Source: Panorpa germanica (lineage: Eukaryota; Arthropoda; Insecta; Mecoptera; Panorpidae). From it: 64,000 bases of DNA. Where the stretch lies: the NCBI GenBank assembly GCA_963678705.1, contig OY783216.1, forward strand, positions 1,364,001-1,428,000, given 5' to 3'. The notes below the pieces were generated by a model. That model was not told the DNA's origin. It searched no databases and saw only the letters and a program-made list of their open reading frames with translations. How positions within the stretch are numbered: position 1 is the first letter of the stretch; each line of letters starts with the position of its first letter. A program made the translations under genes and the position numbers. This document shows positions 20,613 to 32,820 of this stretch, one piece after another.

Positions 20613-22256
20613 CCAAAGATCAAACACAATTAAGTAAACATTTATCATTTGTATCTCTTACATCCGTAACAAGATTACTTATTAGAACAATTTTATAAAA
20701 TTTGCCAGCCGACAGCTATATAGCCAATATTATATATATTGTAACGGAACAAATACGCGTATATAGAATCTCTCAGAGGAGAAGAAGACAAGAATGGCTA
20801 CCTCCCCTGCTCTCACACATTTTCTGGTCTCCAACTCAGTAAATTTAGACTGGATACATGCGTGTTTTATTTTGAGGAGCTTCATAAATATCAATCAAAA
20901 GCACGTATATTCATTTATCCGTTTCCTTCAGCTTCAAAATTTTATTATAGTTTATTTACACTATTTTGAGTAGTTGTGAAGCTACATTGAGCTTTTTATG
21001 AATATAGGATGCGCACCCTCCTCTATCTCTTCTTCTCTTAGCCTCTAATTAACCTTCTTTCTCTCTACTAACTGGAAAATCCTTACCCTAAAATGTTTGT
21101 ATGTCCGCTAAATTAAAATGGGTATATTTTGTTAAACATAATTTTATATTTCATCTAGATAATTAGTGTTTAATTGAGAAGTACTCTTGGCTAGAAGGAT
21201 GTTCTGAAATCACACTTAGTTTAATTTTTTACTCATAAGTTCTATGATTGTGATAGAAAGAGATAGATAGTGACAAAGAGATATTGAATAAAATGTAAAA
21301 TATATAATTGAATAAAGTTTATACTCTGTATAAAAAAAATTAGATTTATTTTATCGAAAATCGAGACCGAAATGACAGTTCTACCAATTCAGTATATATG
21401 TATAACTTACTCTACTTAAGATGCTTCTGACATCAACAATAAAAGAGCCCAATTTGTTTGCAACATCTACTAAGCTAAGCAAAGACTCTCTGTAAGTTTA
21501 CATTGTGCGCTGCATCCTCTACCCGAGACGCACACCAGCCGGCAGCCTGGCAGCCTGTTTCTATGACGATATCGATTAAAGGTGGACCTTAACTCGACGA
21601 TGCCTCACGATGGGGCTACATGAGCTACGTGCTATACATGCTACGTGCCGTAGCACTACAATCGTACTACTATACTACACTATACGTAGAAGTAGCTTTT
21701 TGTATTGTGCAATCGTTTATATATACATAAAAGCACAGAGTATCACACGATGACTAAAACTCAGAGCAACAGAAGAGTTCAACATCAGAAGTGGGTGGGG
21801 TGTACTTCTAACTGCCCCGTTACCCTGTCCGCAAAACGCACACCAAGAACCGACACATGGATAAACAAGTACGAGTACAGGGTGTTCTGTATACAACTAC
21901 AAGATGATCAGAAAGTTATTTCAATGTTTTATATCATTTTTATAACTGTTCTTTTGTAATTTTACAATTAATTTTGTTTTTATCTATGGTAATAATCGTT
22001 ATAATTTTATAATGCTTTTAGAATTGTTTGAAAGAAGACAAGTACTTGGTTGTACATATAATGGTTGTTATATTGCAGTTTTATTGTATGTATGATGCTA
22101 TAAAAATTATACCTGATGGGACAGCAGTGGCGTAGTGTACAGATAGTTGCTAAAAGGCGCTTTTTGCTTATCCCCAGACTCCAATTGCACTAAGATTCTT
22201 ATTTAATATTTATTTGAGTCCATCAATTAGCACTAAAAACAATATATACATTAATA
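20613..22256. other. no gene seen
   Basis: Mostly AT-rich. A GC-richer patch at 21490-21680 carries repeated CTACGTGC/CTACATG words similar in style to 41630-41885. The 84-codon frame at 21705-21959 has no recognised domain and no visible splice or promoter context. Confidence 0.45.
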
Positions 22257-22719
22257 TAGAGTTTTTCATTAAGAACTTTGTTTTTTAAAAAAAAAAAACA
22301 AGGAATTTATATGAAAATGATTCAAATTTTTATTGTATTAGAAAGGTTTGGCAATTATGATAGAAAAATTATATTGAGCAAATGTCCACCACGACCACGC
22401 TGACAGATGTTGATTCTTTTATCAAAATTTTCAATCACTTTTGAACAAAATGGCCGGTCTATTTTGTAAATCGCGTCACAGTTGGCTGTGTGACTTGTGG
22501 CACCGTCCTGTTGAAACAGCATGTCAGTGATATCAACATCATCAATAATAGGTCAGAACAACGGCCCAGACCACATAGTGCACCTGGATTTTTATTATTA
22601 TAATGCGACTTTTGAGCGAAGTTCAATTCATTGTAACAATTGCCAAAGCATCTACTACTGATATGTCAAAAAACTAAATGTCAACACTGTCATGTTATTC
22701 ATGTTGACCCTATTGAAAA

Positions 22720-22724
<5 letters not shown>
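22257..22724 (-). pseudogene. Tc1/IS630-type transposon remnant, internally deleted
   Basis: The ends form an inverted repeat, AGAGTTTTTCATTA at the left and the complement of AGGGTTTTTCAATAGGG at the right, next to TA. On the minus strand near 22580-22480 the translation gives RCTMWSGPLF, then PIIDDVDITDMLFQQDGATS and HTAN. This is the stretch with the second catalytic aspartate (FQQDGA..HTA) of the DDE_3/IS630 family that is common in insects. The downstream part is only faintly recognisable, and the N-terminal domain and third catalytic residue are gone. About 470 bp remain of what is normally over 1 kb. Confidence 0.7.

Positions 22725-22757
<33 letters not shown>
22723..22757. repeat. 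TA microsatellite
   Basis: TA run directly abutting the right end of the IS630-type remnant, consistent with insertion at TA. Confidence 0.75.
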
Positions 22758-22760
<3 letters not shown>

Positions 22761-24371
22761 ATATATTTGTGATATATAATTTACATTTATAAATACGAGT
22801 ATTTATTGATAAAATCCATCCGGTTTTTTAGACTTTCTTTGCTTTCAAATATTTGGCTTTGCGATGAGTACTTGGAGCACAGAAGAATGATATGTTTTAA
22901 TGTTAGTGGGCTATTACATTGTTCGCAGATGTGATTCTCCTTTAAATAAGTATATATCAGTAAGATTAGTACAAAGACTCTTGTTTGAAGTATATTTGGG
23001 CTTCAATAACTTATAATTTGCATAGTTACAAAAGATCAATATTGCAAGCTCCTGTTTGATCTTATATTTTGTAGCGGTAATATTTTTTTAGCATAAAATC
23101 AAAGAACTAACAAACCTTTGTTACGAAATATTTTCAAATGAATTTGAAAGAAGTTTTACTAATTTAAAGACTGTTATTGTATTATAAAAGTTAATTAAGA
23201 TTTCAAAAGAAAATGAAATACTTACATTAAACGGTTTTAAGGTTATGTAATTTACGGTAATTTTTTTTTAAATATTGTTTCAACTATATATAATTTCATA
23301 ATAAGTTTAATAGAAAATTGAGACGGCAAGTCGCTATGCCTTCGAGTCTAATTCTTAAGTATATACTTTTGACTCTGCAAATGTGCTTGACAAATATAAG
23401 CACACAATTCAATAAGACAATAATAATTGAAATTCTTTTCTCAGAAAAGAGAAAGGTCTATTCTTTTCTAAAATAACAAATAAATCTAAAAGAAAAGTTT
23501 TTTGAAAACACTTTTATTGACTTAAATATAAAATCACATATATTTAAAAGTTTTGACATTAAACTGGATTTTTAGATTCAATACATTAATAAAATATGCT
23601 TGCGACATATAAATGCTGTGACATACGTGTCCTGTTTATCAGTCTGAGCTGCTAACTTCAACTGCTAACTTCATTTATATTTAATATATATTATGACGAC
23701 ATTCTATAAACTGGCTATATAAATATCCGCGTAACGTACATGTATCTACCTTATTTTTTGTTGTTTGTTGGAACAATCAAACCGGGAAATGTTGCGAAAG
23801 AAAAGAAGAGAACAACGTGCTATAAACTTATGTAATAAAACTTGATATTATAAATTTTTCAAAGTTGAAAAGAAGTTTTGCATGGTAAACATTTTATAGG
23901 TAACTAGATCAGAGTCGCACTGAGTGAGTATTTAGAGGTAATTGTGGCACATTTGAATAGACCTAGTTAGGTAAGATATTTGGATGCAGATGTATCTGAT
24001 TCAGATAATATGAAGCTTGAAATTAAAGCAAGAATTATGCCTATGTAAATTATAAACTAAATATTTTTGTATATGTGAAAAAACTACATATATGAATAGG
24101 AACGGTTGTCACTTCTTGTAGGTTAAGGAAAGAACAGTTTTGCTTTCATTCTGGGAAAACGGACAGTGAAGAATAAGAAGAAATATGGTTATGAAGTTAG
24201 ATAAAAATGACTCCAATAGTTAGGACATAAAGAAAGAATGGAGCGAAGCAGATCGAAAAACTACAGAACTAAGAAACTAGCGGAAGAGAATCCAGTGCAA
24301 GAGCAAGTGGAGGAAAACCTACCGAAAATGGGTATTGTAAATTAGAAAAAAAAGGCGGCAAATAAAAAGAA
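22758..24371. other. no gene seen
   Basis: AT-rich. The stretch 24120-24365 is purine-rich and open on the plus strand for short runs, like the R1/LOA-type LINE pieces, but I could not align it with them. Confidence 0.4.
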
Positions 24372-24950
24372 ATGATGAAATGTACATATATTTAAATACA
24401 CAGAAAATTTCAAGTCAATCCGGCTATTATTTTCGAAGTTATGTAAGTTGAAATTATTCTTTTTAAATGCGTTTTTCTGAAAACTGTGTTTTTAAAATCG
24501 GTGACCAAGATTTCTCAGAACCGGTTGAGCCGATCAGTCTCAAATTTTAACGCAAGTTTTTTAAGTATATTTTTTAGTAATTAATCGAAGGTTTTTTCTC
24601 ACCGATAAACCGATATTTCTTTTATAAAAAATTTAAGGCCAAAATATAGGTCATAAATCGATTTCTTTTTTTTTAAAAAGGCGCTATTTTGTTAAAAAAA
24701 ATATTTTACTTATTCCTTAGATTAATTACTAGATTACACATTACTTTAACGAAATCCGTTTGGGTTTTTCATTTTGGATGATCCAGTCCAGAGATATCAT
24801 GCTCGCCGCAAGATGCTTCTTTTGAGAGGACCTCCTGGGGATCAGCTGTAGCAGCGTTAAAATACACACAAATTATTACAATTAATACATTTAAAAGTCT
24901 TCTCTGGAAAAATTCTTCAAAAATCGCTTTTTCTGGGCTTCATATTTATA
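24372..24950 (+). mobile_element. MITE family T1, copy 3 (ends lost)
   Basis: Aligns with 11515-12085 in the same direction through ATGTACATATATTTAA, TCAAGTCAATCCG, CTCAAATTTTAACGCAAG, TAATTAATCGAAGGTTTT and CAGTCCAGAGATATCATG. Neither GGGGTTATATACAG end remains. A GATGATGATG tract follows at 24971. Confidence 0.7.
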
Positions 24951-24955
24951 GACAA

Positions 24956-25961
24956 CCGCTATAGCGGCATGATGATGATGAGTGAATGAAATGTAACATA
25001 TTCATAACAATTGGTAAAAATCAGAATATGTAAACCTGTAAGGCCCAGTTTAAGGTTTGTAACATTCTAAAACTTGACTACTAGATATCAGAGCCGATGT
25101 GTAGTCCCAATTCACCTCTGTTTTGATGTATTAACATTTATTTTTAAGTGGACCTAGAAAATGTATTAAATTCGCATTCTCCTCTTGTAATAAGATAGCT
25201 CATAAATCCGTTTGAAGAGAATATAGACAATTAAGACTGCTTTAGCTGCGAAGGAAAACACAATGGCATAATGAAAGAGAATATTAACAGTTGAATAACG
25301 AAAATACTTATAACAAAAATTAAAAGTTTAGAGAAAGTATTTCAAAGTATGTTTATAAAGCGGATGAAAATGTAATTGTAAAAGAAATTGAAAAACAAAA
25401 ATGCAATTTATTATGTTGTTTATGAACAGGATAGAATATAAAGAGGATTTTCTTTTTATTTCTGGTTATCTCGTCTAAAGAAGTTTTTGCCAATATTATA
25501 AGCTGAGTCTATAAGTATTTTTACGAGCAGTAGAAATACATATATTGATCTACGTAGTTTGAAAAATTATTTCAGTCCTTTGTAATAAATCTTTTGATCA
25601 TTTGTACTAGGCGGTCATTTTTTACGTTTACTTATTTGTATTTTAAAGATTGTTGTTGTTGTGTTACAACATAGTCAAAAGTTTTGTTGCATCTTCAAGA
25701 AATCTAAATTTTAATTGAGTATACAGTTATATGTAACAGTGTATTTTTTATCTGATTTAATACTCAGATAACTCATAAACGCAACTAAACAAAATTATAA
25801 TGCAGATATACTTATCAAATTTTTTCGTCGTTAACTCAAAATTAAATATTCAGAGATGTGTTACTAATGAATTGCGCAATCCAATTAGAGAGCAAAATAA
25901 GGCACAGTGCGACTTAGTGACTTAGTGGATGTATTCCGAAAGGTTCTTTTATAAAGGAGGA
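24956..25961. other. no gene; short repeat U7 inside
   Basis: Bases 25713-25825 (TTGAGTATACAGTTATATGT, then CAAAATTATAATGCA) recur at 31499-31585 and, more weakly, at 45730-45790. Otherwise AT-rich with nothing recognised. Confidence 0.45.
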
Positions 25962-26582
25962 GGTAAGATCAAATCGATACAAAAAAGGAATATTATCGAT
26001 AATGTTTTAAACGACTCAGTTAATATATAATTATTTCTATAATTACTACATGATTAAATAACATTTAAAGAATACTTTGTGAAATTTTCATAAATAAATA
26101 TCAAGAAATGAGACATTCACAGCGAATCTCCGCTGACGTCACAAAAAAAGCGGCGGTTCTTCTCATAACTGAATTATTGGAAATTAAAAATTCAAAATGT
26201 TTTCTTTAGTTGATAAGCAGGTAACCCTATCGAGTTTTTTTTATTGATTTTTCAATTTTTCAGAAATCATAAACATTGTTAATGTAAAATACGTTTAAAT
26301 TAAAAAAAAACTCGACAGCGTTACCTCGGCATTTATGCTAAGAAAGAGTGTGCAAAATTTCAAAAGGATCGGCGCAGTACATTTTGAGCTAGAGAGGACA
26401 CCGACTCTGAAAAAGCTAAGTGTGAGAAAAACCAAACCAGAGAGGTGAAGACTTAAAACACTATATCTCCGACAGTTTTACTCAAATCGACTTTAAATTT
26501 TCACACAATAAACTTAATCTATTGTACATTAATATAAAGAAATAAAAGAAACCTTCCCCACCCCCCTCATTTAATAAACTCT
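25962..26582 (+). repeat. repeat family U1, copy 3 (most complete)
   Basis: The best-preserved U1 copy. Around 26220-26325 it carries an internal inverted repeat, GGTAACCCTATCGAGTTTTT with the complement of GGTAACGCTGTCGAGTTTTT, around a loop of about 60 bases. It ends in the same C-rich patch as copy 1 (CCCCACCCCCCT). Confidence 0.75.
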
Positions 26583-27424
26583 TCAACTTTACGTTGTCCT
26601 ATTTAAATTACGAACTGGATCATTATATTTCACGGGTTTCTATACATAAGCAAATAATATCGCAGCTATACTGAACATTTTTTATTATAAAATATTCCTA
26701 TTTGTTCTTCTATTAAAAACGATGCACTAGTGAACTCCTAGTGTGCTCCCCGCGTAAGAAAATCCAAAACGGCATGACTTAAAATTTTCAGGATAACATA
26801 TCCTTTGCAATAGTATACAAATTTATAATACTCTAACTATAAGTCTTGTAGCACAACAACAACCTTGCAACGAGTAAATTAGATTTATAGCTTTCTTTAA
26901 TTCATTATGAATTCATTCATTATGAATTCATTCTTTATGTGTTGCTACCCAAATTTCTATTTAAGATATGGTTTTGAGATGTTCGCTCCAAGGCTGATTT
27001 TGCCCTTAATTTAAGGTCGAATGATAGCTCTGGGTAACCTTAAGTAGCTATTTAATATTTTTAAAGAAGAATATAAAACGTAAATGTTTTTTAATTATTT
27101 ATTTTCAAGTTGTATTAATTTACAATAAGTATCACATTTTTTAATAACCATCTTAAAACTCTTGGAATTCGTTGTTTAAGGATTGAAATTGAATTCTCTT
27201 AAGAACAATGCTTTTTATTATAGGTACTCACATTACAATTTAAATTTAAATTACTACTTAAAATTATTGCTTTTACAATTTTACCTTTAGATATTCAAAG
27301 TGGATTTATCCAGGTGGGATTTTATTACTCGATCACAAAATTAAAGAACTGTAAAGCTAGACCAGTAAAACAAGAAAGTATAATGTTTCCTAAAGATAGT
27401 TTTTGTATAAATTACATAATCTAG
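26583..27424. other. no gene seen
   Basis: AT-rich. A short tandem repeat of an ATTCATTATGA unit lies at 26900-26940. Confidence 0.5.
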
Positions 27425-27912
27425 GTTTGCATTCAGATGTGAAAAATATACATCATTTTAAACATAAAATACAGGAATATGTATTGGCTAATTGGGCGAC
27501 GCTCTGAACTAAACATTGAGAACAAGCTGCTTATATATAAACAAGTGCTAAAGCCAATGTATGGAGTGCAACTCTGGGGTTGCACCAAGAAGTCGAACGT
27601 TAAAGCAATCTAAACGTTGCAAAATAAAATTCTACGAGGAATTGTTAATGCACCGTGGTATATCCGCAATAACGACATACATAAAGACCTGAAGATTAAC
27701 ACAGTCGGAGAAGAAATCAAATCTATAGCAACGAAGCACGAGTTGAGACTTCGTAACCACGAAAACATCGCCGTGACGCAAATGTTGCTTGATAGTAATG
27801 ATGTTTGCAGACTTCATCATGTAGAATTTTTCATTGGAACAATCTCTACCACTCCGTATAATTATTGAAATGTAAGCCACTAGATAAGTATATCTATACT
27901 TCGTTGTAGTAT

Positions 27913-27916
<4 letters not shown>
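27425..27916 (+). pseudogene. Jockey-clade LINE, 3' part of the RT ORF plus 3' UTR
   Basis: Translation gives YWLIGRRSELNIENKLLIYK, QVLKPMYGVQLWGCTKKSN, a stop, then LQNKILRGIVNAPWYIRNND, IHKDLKINTVGEEIKSIATK and HELRLRNHEN. This is the thumb and C-terminal end of Jockey ORF2. It is closely related to the minus-strand copy at 3833-4590, including the 3' UTR (CTCTACCACTCCGTATAATT). 5'-truncated. The 3' end passes directly into the TA array at 27917. Confidence 0.8.

Positions 27917-27995
<79 letters not shown>
27917..27995. repeat. TA microsatellite at a LINE 3' end
   Basis: 79 bp of pure TA starting exactly where the related Jockey copy at 3833 has its poly-A tail, so the array may have grown from the LINE tail. 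Confidence 0.85.
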
Positions 27996-27997
<2 letters not shown>

Positions 27998-28785
27998 GAA
28001 ACTCTCATCTTATTTCAACACCTTAGATGTTACACCTTATTAACTAAGGAATTCATAAAATAAGTAGTAAATTTTTTCTTTCAGTTGCGTTAATTTGTGT
28101 CCATATACTGACTGCACTATACGCGTTTTTCAAGCTCGATTTAAAAAGCTATTCTCCTAGTGTTTTGTAGAGCTTTCAGCGTAGATCGTAGCAAAAACTC
28201 GAGATCAAGTTGAGATTCGTACGTGATGTAGCGACAAGCTTTTCGAATACGTGTAGGACCCTATATGTTTCCCTTCGTCCAAAGCGCAATACAAGAAAGA
28301 AAAGGGTTTAAAAAAATATTGTTATGTCATGCATAAATAAAGAGTAAAGGAACTGGCGTAGATGAACATAGAGCAGCACCCCTCTCTTTCCCTTCACTCG
28401 TACGGCACTCATGTCGCTACAGTTCTCTGCTACGTTACCCCCACTTAGTTACTAATACCCCCTCCAGTCGCAACAGTGGACTGCTATAACGCGTGTGACA
28501 GAACGTCCACGGCAGACTGGACGTTGCTTTAAATGTTAATAATTAATTAAGTGTAAATAATTACGTGATGATGTTAAATCTGTGGAATTTATAACTTGTT
28601 CTATTTATAGAACGGACGACTAGGTGGGCTAAACGGAACATGTCGGATATTCTCGTAATGCAAACAAACCGCACTAGCATGTCCTTATTAATTAAAATTA
28701 TGTATGCCTACATATATATGTACATAACTTGTATACAGATATTCAAATTATGTCGCATGGTAATATTAGTATATATATATAAGAC
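27996..28785. other. no gene seen
   Basis: A moderately GC-richer stretch (28030-28520) with CGTAGATCGTAGC and GTAGCGACAAGC words recalls the block at 41630, but I could not align the two. Confidence 0.4.
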
Positions 28786-28892
28786 ATTTTAGGAATTGTA
28801 ATTTTTTAATCAAACTTATGTGTTGCTCTGAAATCAAAGACTTTTATTTTAGTAATTTACGTACACATTATAATAGTTACACTGTTACACTG
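28786..28892 (+). repeat. repeat family U4, fragment
   Basis: GACATTTTAGGAATTGTAAT, TCAAACTTATGTGTTGCTCT and TAGTAATTTACGTACACATT match the start of the copies at 39096 and 51367. It is cut off after about 107 bp. Confidence 0.7.
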
Positions 28893-29919
28893 AAAAGACA
28901 GATTTGCGATCCGACATGGATATCACTAACATGTGGTGTCAATGAATTATTTCAAACCAAATTTTAAAACCAAGTTCTTGTTGAAAAACCCGATATATAA
29001 AACTATAGCCTTAAGACAGTCGTGTGTCCACTACACGAGTTAAAATATATCCTAAGAAAATGAAACCTTAAATTAATTATATCTGAGTTGGAAAACCTGT
29101 TGTATCCGCTAATTTCTCAAGCCAATACATTAGTATTAAAATATGCATCCTTTCCTCGAAACAGCCCTTAACTTAATTAACGTTAAGGGTTCTCCTAATG
29201 CCCACAGGAGTTAAAGCATGCATATTTAATTGCTGTCAAACTATAACCCAATTTTACCCGCTTTTTCAGTTGAAGCAATAGAAGGGTATACCCGAAGAGT
29301 ATACAAGGATGTGCTAAAAATATGATTGATTATCCTAGCGGGCGAGTCCTTGGAAGTGATTTATTATGCGAGTCTGTACAGGATCTAGATCAGTTCCTTC
29401 CGTAATGTGTAATGATCAAATAATACAATTATTATTTTAGTCACCTGCGTATTACGTTGCAATTAATCTTCTCTTAGTTAATGAATTTGTGGAACAGACC
29501 GTGGAATCCTTCGTTCATGTGGAGTACTCGTACTCGTAATTATATTGTAATGGTCTCGTTAAATGTTGTCTTGTTCTTCGTTCGCCAGTCGTTTCTCAAC
29601 GTCAAAATTGTGCAGACGAAGTATACTTGCAGCTAGTTCTTTGTTTCGCTTAAAATCTGGCAGCAATCAATCACGTTGATTAATGTATGAATGGATTGTG
29701 AGTGATCTTTCATTTCAATTTGCGTCGCTCTAGTTTCAAATGTTAGTGTTGGTTACAATCAATAGATGAAATATTGTCGATGTTATTAGTTTGATGTCTT
29801 GTGTTATATTATGTCCAGTAGGAAAAAGTGTTTAAAAAACTGTACTTTATTGCGTGATATTTTATATAAACCTGTCGCACACATAAACATAAATCGGCAG
29901 CTTGGTTCTCTCAGAGTAA
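28893..29919. other. no gene seen
   Basis: AT-rich. Frames at 29799-30109 overlap MITE P2 and lie on both strands, so I do not call them. Confidence 0.45.
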
Positions 29920-30305
29920 GGCCGTCCGCACATGGCTCGACTGATTGCAAACACGAGCCCCGAATCTGCCAGAACCGAATGAGAATGCCATTCGACAGAT
30001 CGAGAACACTAATTTGAAATTGGTTTTGGGCAGTTTTGAGGGACTGTCTTTCTTGGTCAATTACGTTGCATGCTTTTGATGGTGACATCATGAGCAGAGA
30101 TGTGCACAAATACTATTCAAAAGTATTTACATACATACATATATACAAATACCTCAAAATACGACACAATAAAATCCCCTATTATGCTATTGTTAAAAAT
30201 TCTATAGATTTAGGAAACACGGCTCGACATGGCTCCTTTTTCGATTTCGTTGAAAACTTCGTTGTGCGACTAGCTTGCAATCAGTCGACCCGTGTGCAGA
30301 CGGTC
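29920..30305. mobile_element. MITE family P2 (PIF/Harbinger-like), copy 1
   Basis: 386 bp flanked by TAA at 29917-29919 and 30306-30308, a TWA-type 3 bp duplication. The ends are an inverted repeat: GGCCGTCCGCACATGGCTCG against the complement of GACCGTCTGCACACGGGTCG, continuing into ACTGATTGCAA. The interior is shared with 46873 and 62525 (GCACTG-type centre, GTGACATCATGAGCAGAGAT, AAAACTTCGTT). Confidence 0.85.
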
Positions 30306-30334
30306 TAAGCAGACTTCTGTGTTCTTTGCATGTG

Positions 30335-30705
30335 TTGTATCACAATACATATATACCACGACGATACGATACGACTGTACGCCAAGTCAAACTTGTGTAC
30401 TGGAGTTGTTTTGCACTGACATAATTTATTATGGTATAATTTAATTTTTATCGATACACCACTGTTATGAAAGAGTCCTTTTAGTCTAAAACGGCTGGTT
30501 TCACATACAAGGGTCGGATAGGTAGGTAGATACGCTTAGTTAAAATACGACAGTATGAGAGCTACGTAACGCCCGTATTCGGAAGGCCTTGTCGCTTGCA
30601 GTGTGCGAGGTCCTTACATTTACATGGTTCGGATAGGTAAAGCGTAGTAGCGCGTATACGTCTGGTCAAATTTCGCTTAAATACGCATGCAGTGTGCGAC
30701 AGGCC
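30335..30705 (+). mobile_element. MITE family P1, copy 2
   Basis: Follows the P1 copies at 15277 and 48493 (GCCAAGTCAAACTTGTGTAC, TTGGAGTTGTTTTGCACT, GTATTCGGAAGGC, GTAGTAGCGCGTATACGT, AGTGTGCGACAGGCC). The right end GGCC is next to TAT, a possible altered TTA duplication. Lies 30 bp from the P2 copy. Confidence 0.65.
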
Positions 30706-30784
30706 TATAGAGAAATATGTATCTGCCTGTGTTGTGTAGCATGCGCCTAGATAATTATTGTGTCTTTCGGTAGTCTGTATTAGC

Positions 30785-31010
30785 TCAGTAAACAATTTGG
30801 TGAAGTGTCCTGTTTTGTGACGTTTCTATCACTATTGCACTTCAATTATACTTCGCATCAACTTTATCTTCATTTGTATTCCGACAGGTGGAGTGGTTTC
30901 GTCATTTGTAGCCGATAAAATAGACATTTCATATGAACGACTGTGATAAAAAAAACATACGCATCTTCAATATGATGGCAAAGTGACTCCAAAATGTTTA
31001 CTAGGTAGTT
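30785..31010. mobile_element. MITE family U3, copy 1
   Basis: Matches 32511-32764 almost throughout (GTAAACAATTTGGTGAAGTG, CGCATCAACTTTATCTTCAT, TTGTATTCCGACAGG, GCATCTTCAATATGATG). The ends CAGTAAACAATTTGG and CCAAAATGTTTACT are inverted repeats. No clear target duplication. Confidence 0.65.
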
Positions 31011-31600
31011 AATTCGGTCGGAGTCGGATTACTGGAATTATCCGAAGTCTTACTCAGATATATTTTCACCGAGTTTTCAGTCCTGGTTAACACCGTGTGC
31101 TGCGCCCTGTGGGTGCTCTTCTGTCGGAGTCTGTAAATATGTGGTTGAGTGTACACTATAAGAAACGGGAAAGGAAACGAAGGTTGATTGAAAAGGTGTT
31201 AGTACTAAAAAGAAGAAGACGGTAAAGAATGGGTGGGGCTTAACAGGTGGTATAAATTATTTTACAATTTCATAGCGTAATATTATTATATGAAAATTAC
31301 AATTTGTGTTATGTTAGATTATGAATGATGGTTCATTTTGAGGTTATATAAGAAATGTTAGTTGAATTTGTGGTTGAAAAATGGTAATACAATAAATATT
31401 GTAATATTTTAATAGCTTACTGTAAATATATAAGATACTCGTTTCTAGCGCACTAATATCAATGGTCCAATTCATTACGGATGCATCTCCGATTTAAGTT
31501 GAGTATACAGTTATATGTAAAATAATCAATAATCATCTATCTGATTACAAACAAAATTATAATGCAAATAAACTTGTCAAAAACCATCTTTATCGTTATC
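31011..31600. other. no gene; short repeat U7 at 31499-31585
   Basis: AT-rich spacer. TTGAGTATACAGTTATATGT recurs here from 25713. No coding frame. Confidence 0.45.
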
Positions 31601-32199
31601 TTAATGGGCTTGTGTCCTCATTTTTTAGAGGTCGAATTTTCAATTGTTGATTGAAGTTGATGTTAATAAATGTGTATTGGCGTGTCTGTTTTATTAAATA
31701 TCTAAATGTTAACGGAGATATAGCAATTAAAAATTTGAATTGTAGTTTTAGCGCCAGAAATGGTCGGCCATATTTGTATGAAGTGAAATGAATTTTCAGT
31801 GCTGTGGTGATGTTTAGTAGCTGTTGGTAGTCAATCTACTCAAGTCAAAGAATAATAATTTTTTATTTTAACCCTGCTAAAACAGATATAATATTGGAAT
31901 TTTATTGTTCTTTTTAATAGCTGTAAATAATATTTGATATTTTGATAAATAAATATATATAGCAGAGATTTATGAGCTGTAAGGTTGGCAGCGACTGTGA
32001 TGTCACAATCAGTTGGAATGTGTACAACGTTGAATCCCTTTAATAATTAAAGAGACAAAATGACTTTTTTAATTGTTAATATCTCTTAACATATAAGCAG
32101 TTATTAAAAAATAATTAGACATTTGAGGTTCTAGTAACCCACTTTATCAATATATAGTACACTTTTATAGAAATTAAGACATAGGACACAAGCACATTA
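31601..32199. mobile_element. MITE family U5, copy 1
   Basis: The ends form an inverted repeat, AATGGGCTTGTGTCCT and the complement of AATGTGCTTGTGTCCT. It aligns with 53608-54078 in inverse orientation (GGAGATATAGCAATTAAAAA, GACAAAATGACTTTTTTAAT, CTAGTAACCCACTTTATCAA). No coding frame. Superfamily unknown. Confidence 0.7.
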
Positions 32200-32510
32200 T
32201 GAGATGTCTCACTAATAAACTGACGATTGATATATTAAACATTTTAATGGTAATATCTGATTTCAACTTTCTCAAGTTTATGTTTGATGCAGTGGCAGCT
32301 GCTGGCTACTAACACTGGTAGTTCACTTTACTAACTTAAAGAGAACTATGACTTAAAGTTGCAATAAAATAATATTTTCTTATTAATAATTTAATTTTGT
32401 ATATATTAAATCAATCCGACGACTTTTATCCGCTGCAAAATAGGCAATAACTTTTTTATTGAAATCCGGCATTGAATGAATAAATTTTCTTTCAATGCTT
32501 AGCACAGAAC
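32200..32510. other. no gene seen
   Basis: Short AT-rich spacer between U5 and U3 with nothing recognised. Confidence 0.4.
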
Positions 32511-32764
32511 CCAGTAAACAATTTGGTGAAGTGCCCTATTTAGTGACGTTTCTCTCACTATTTCACTTTAATTATAGTTCGCATCAACTTTATCTTCATT
32601 TGTATTCCGACAGGGGGAGTAATTTCGCCATCTGTAGCCGATAAAGTAGACATTTTATATGAAAAAATGTGAGAAACTGAACTATAAATGAATTTTTTTA
32701 TGACAAAAAAATCATGACGCATCTTCAATATGATGTCAAAGTGACTCCAAAATGTTTACTGGGA
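32511..32764. mobile_element. MITE family U3, copy 2
   Basis: 254 bp, the better copy. It begins CCAGTAAACAATTTGG and ends with the complement of CCAGTAAACATTTTGG, a 16 bp inverted repeat with one mismatch. CAGTAAAC-like ends would fit a hAT-type origin, but the flanking 8 bases do not match, so the assignment stays open. Confidence 0.7.
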
Positions 32765-32820
32765 AAGTGCAATTAGTTAGTTAGTCTAGTTACAGTATAA
32801 AAAGTCAAATACCATTCTTA

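Noticed and set aside
24971-24985. GATGATGATG tail as an RTE LINE 3' end
   Set aside because: Too short, and no RTE-like sequence precedes it. A T1 MITE does.
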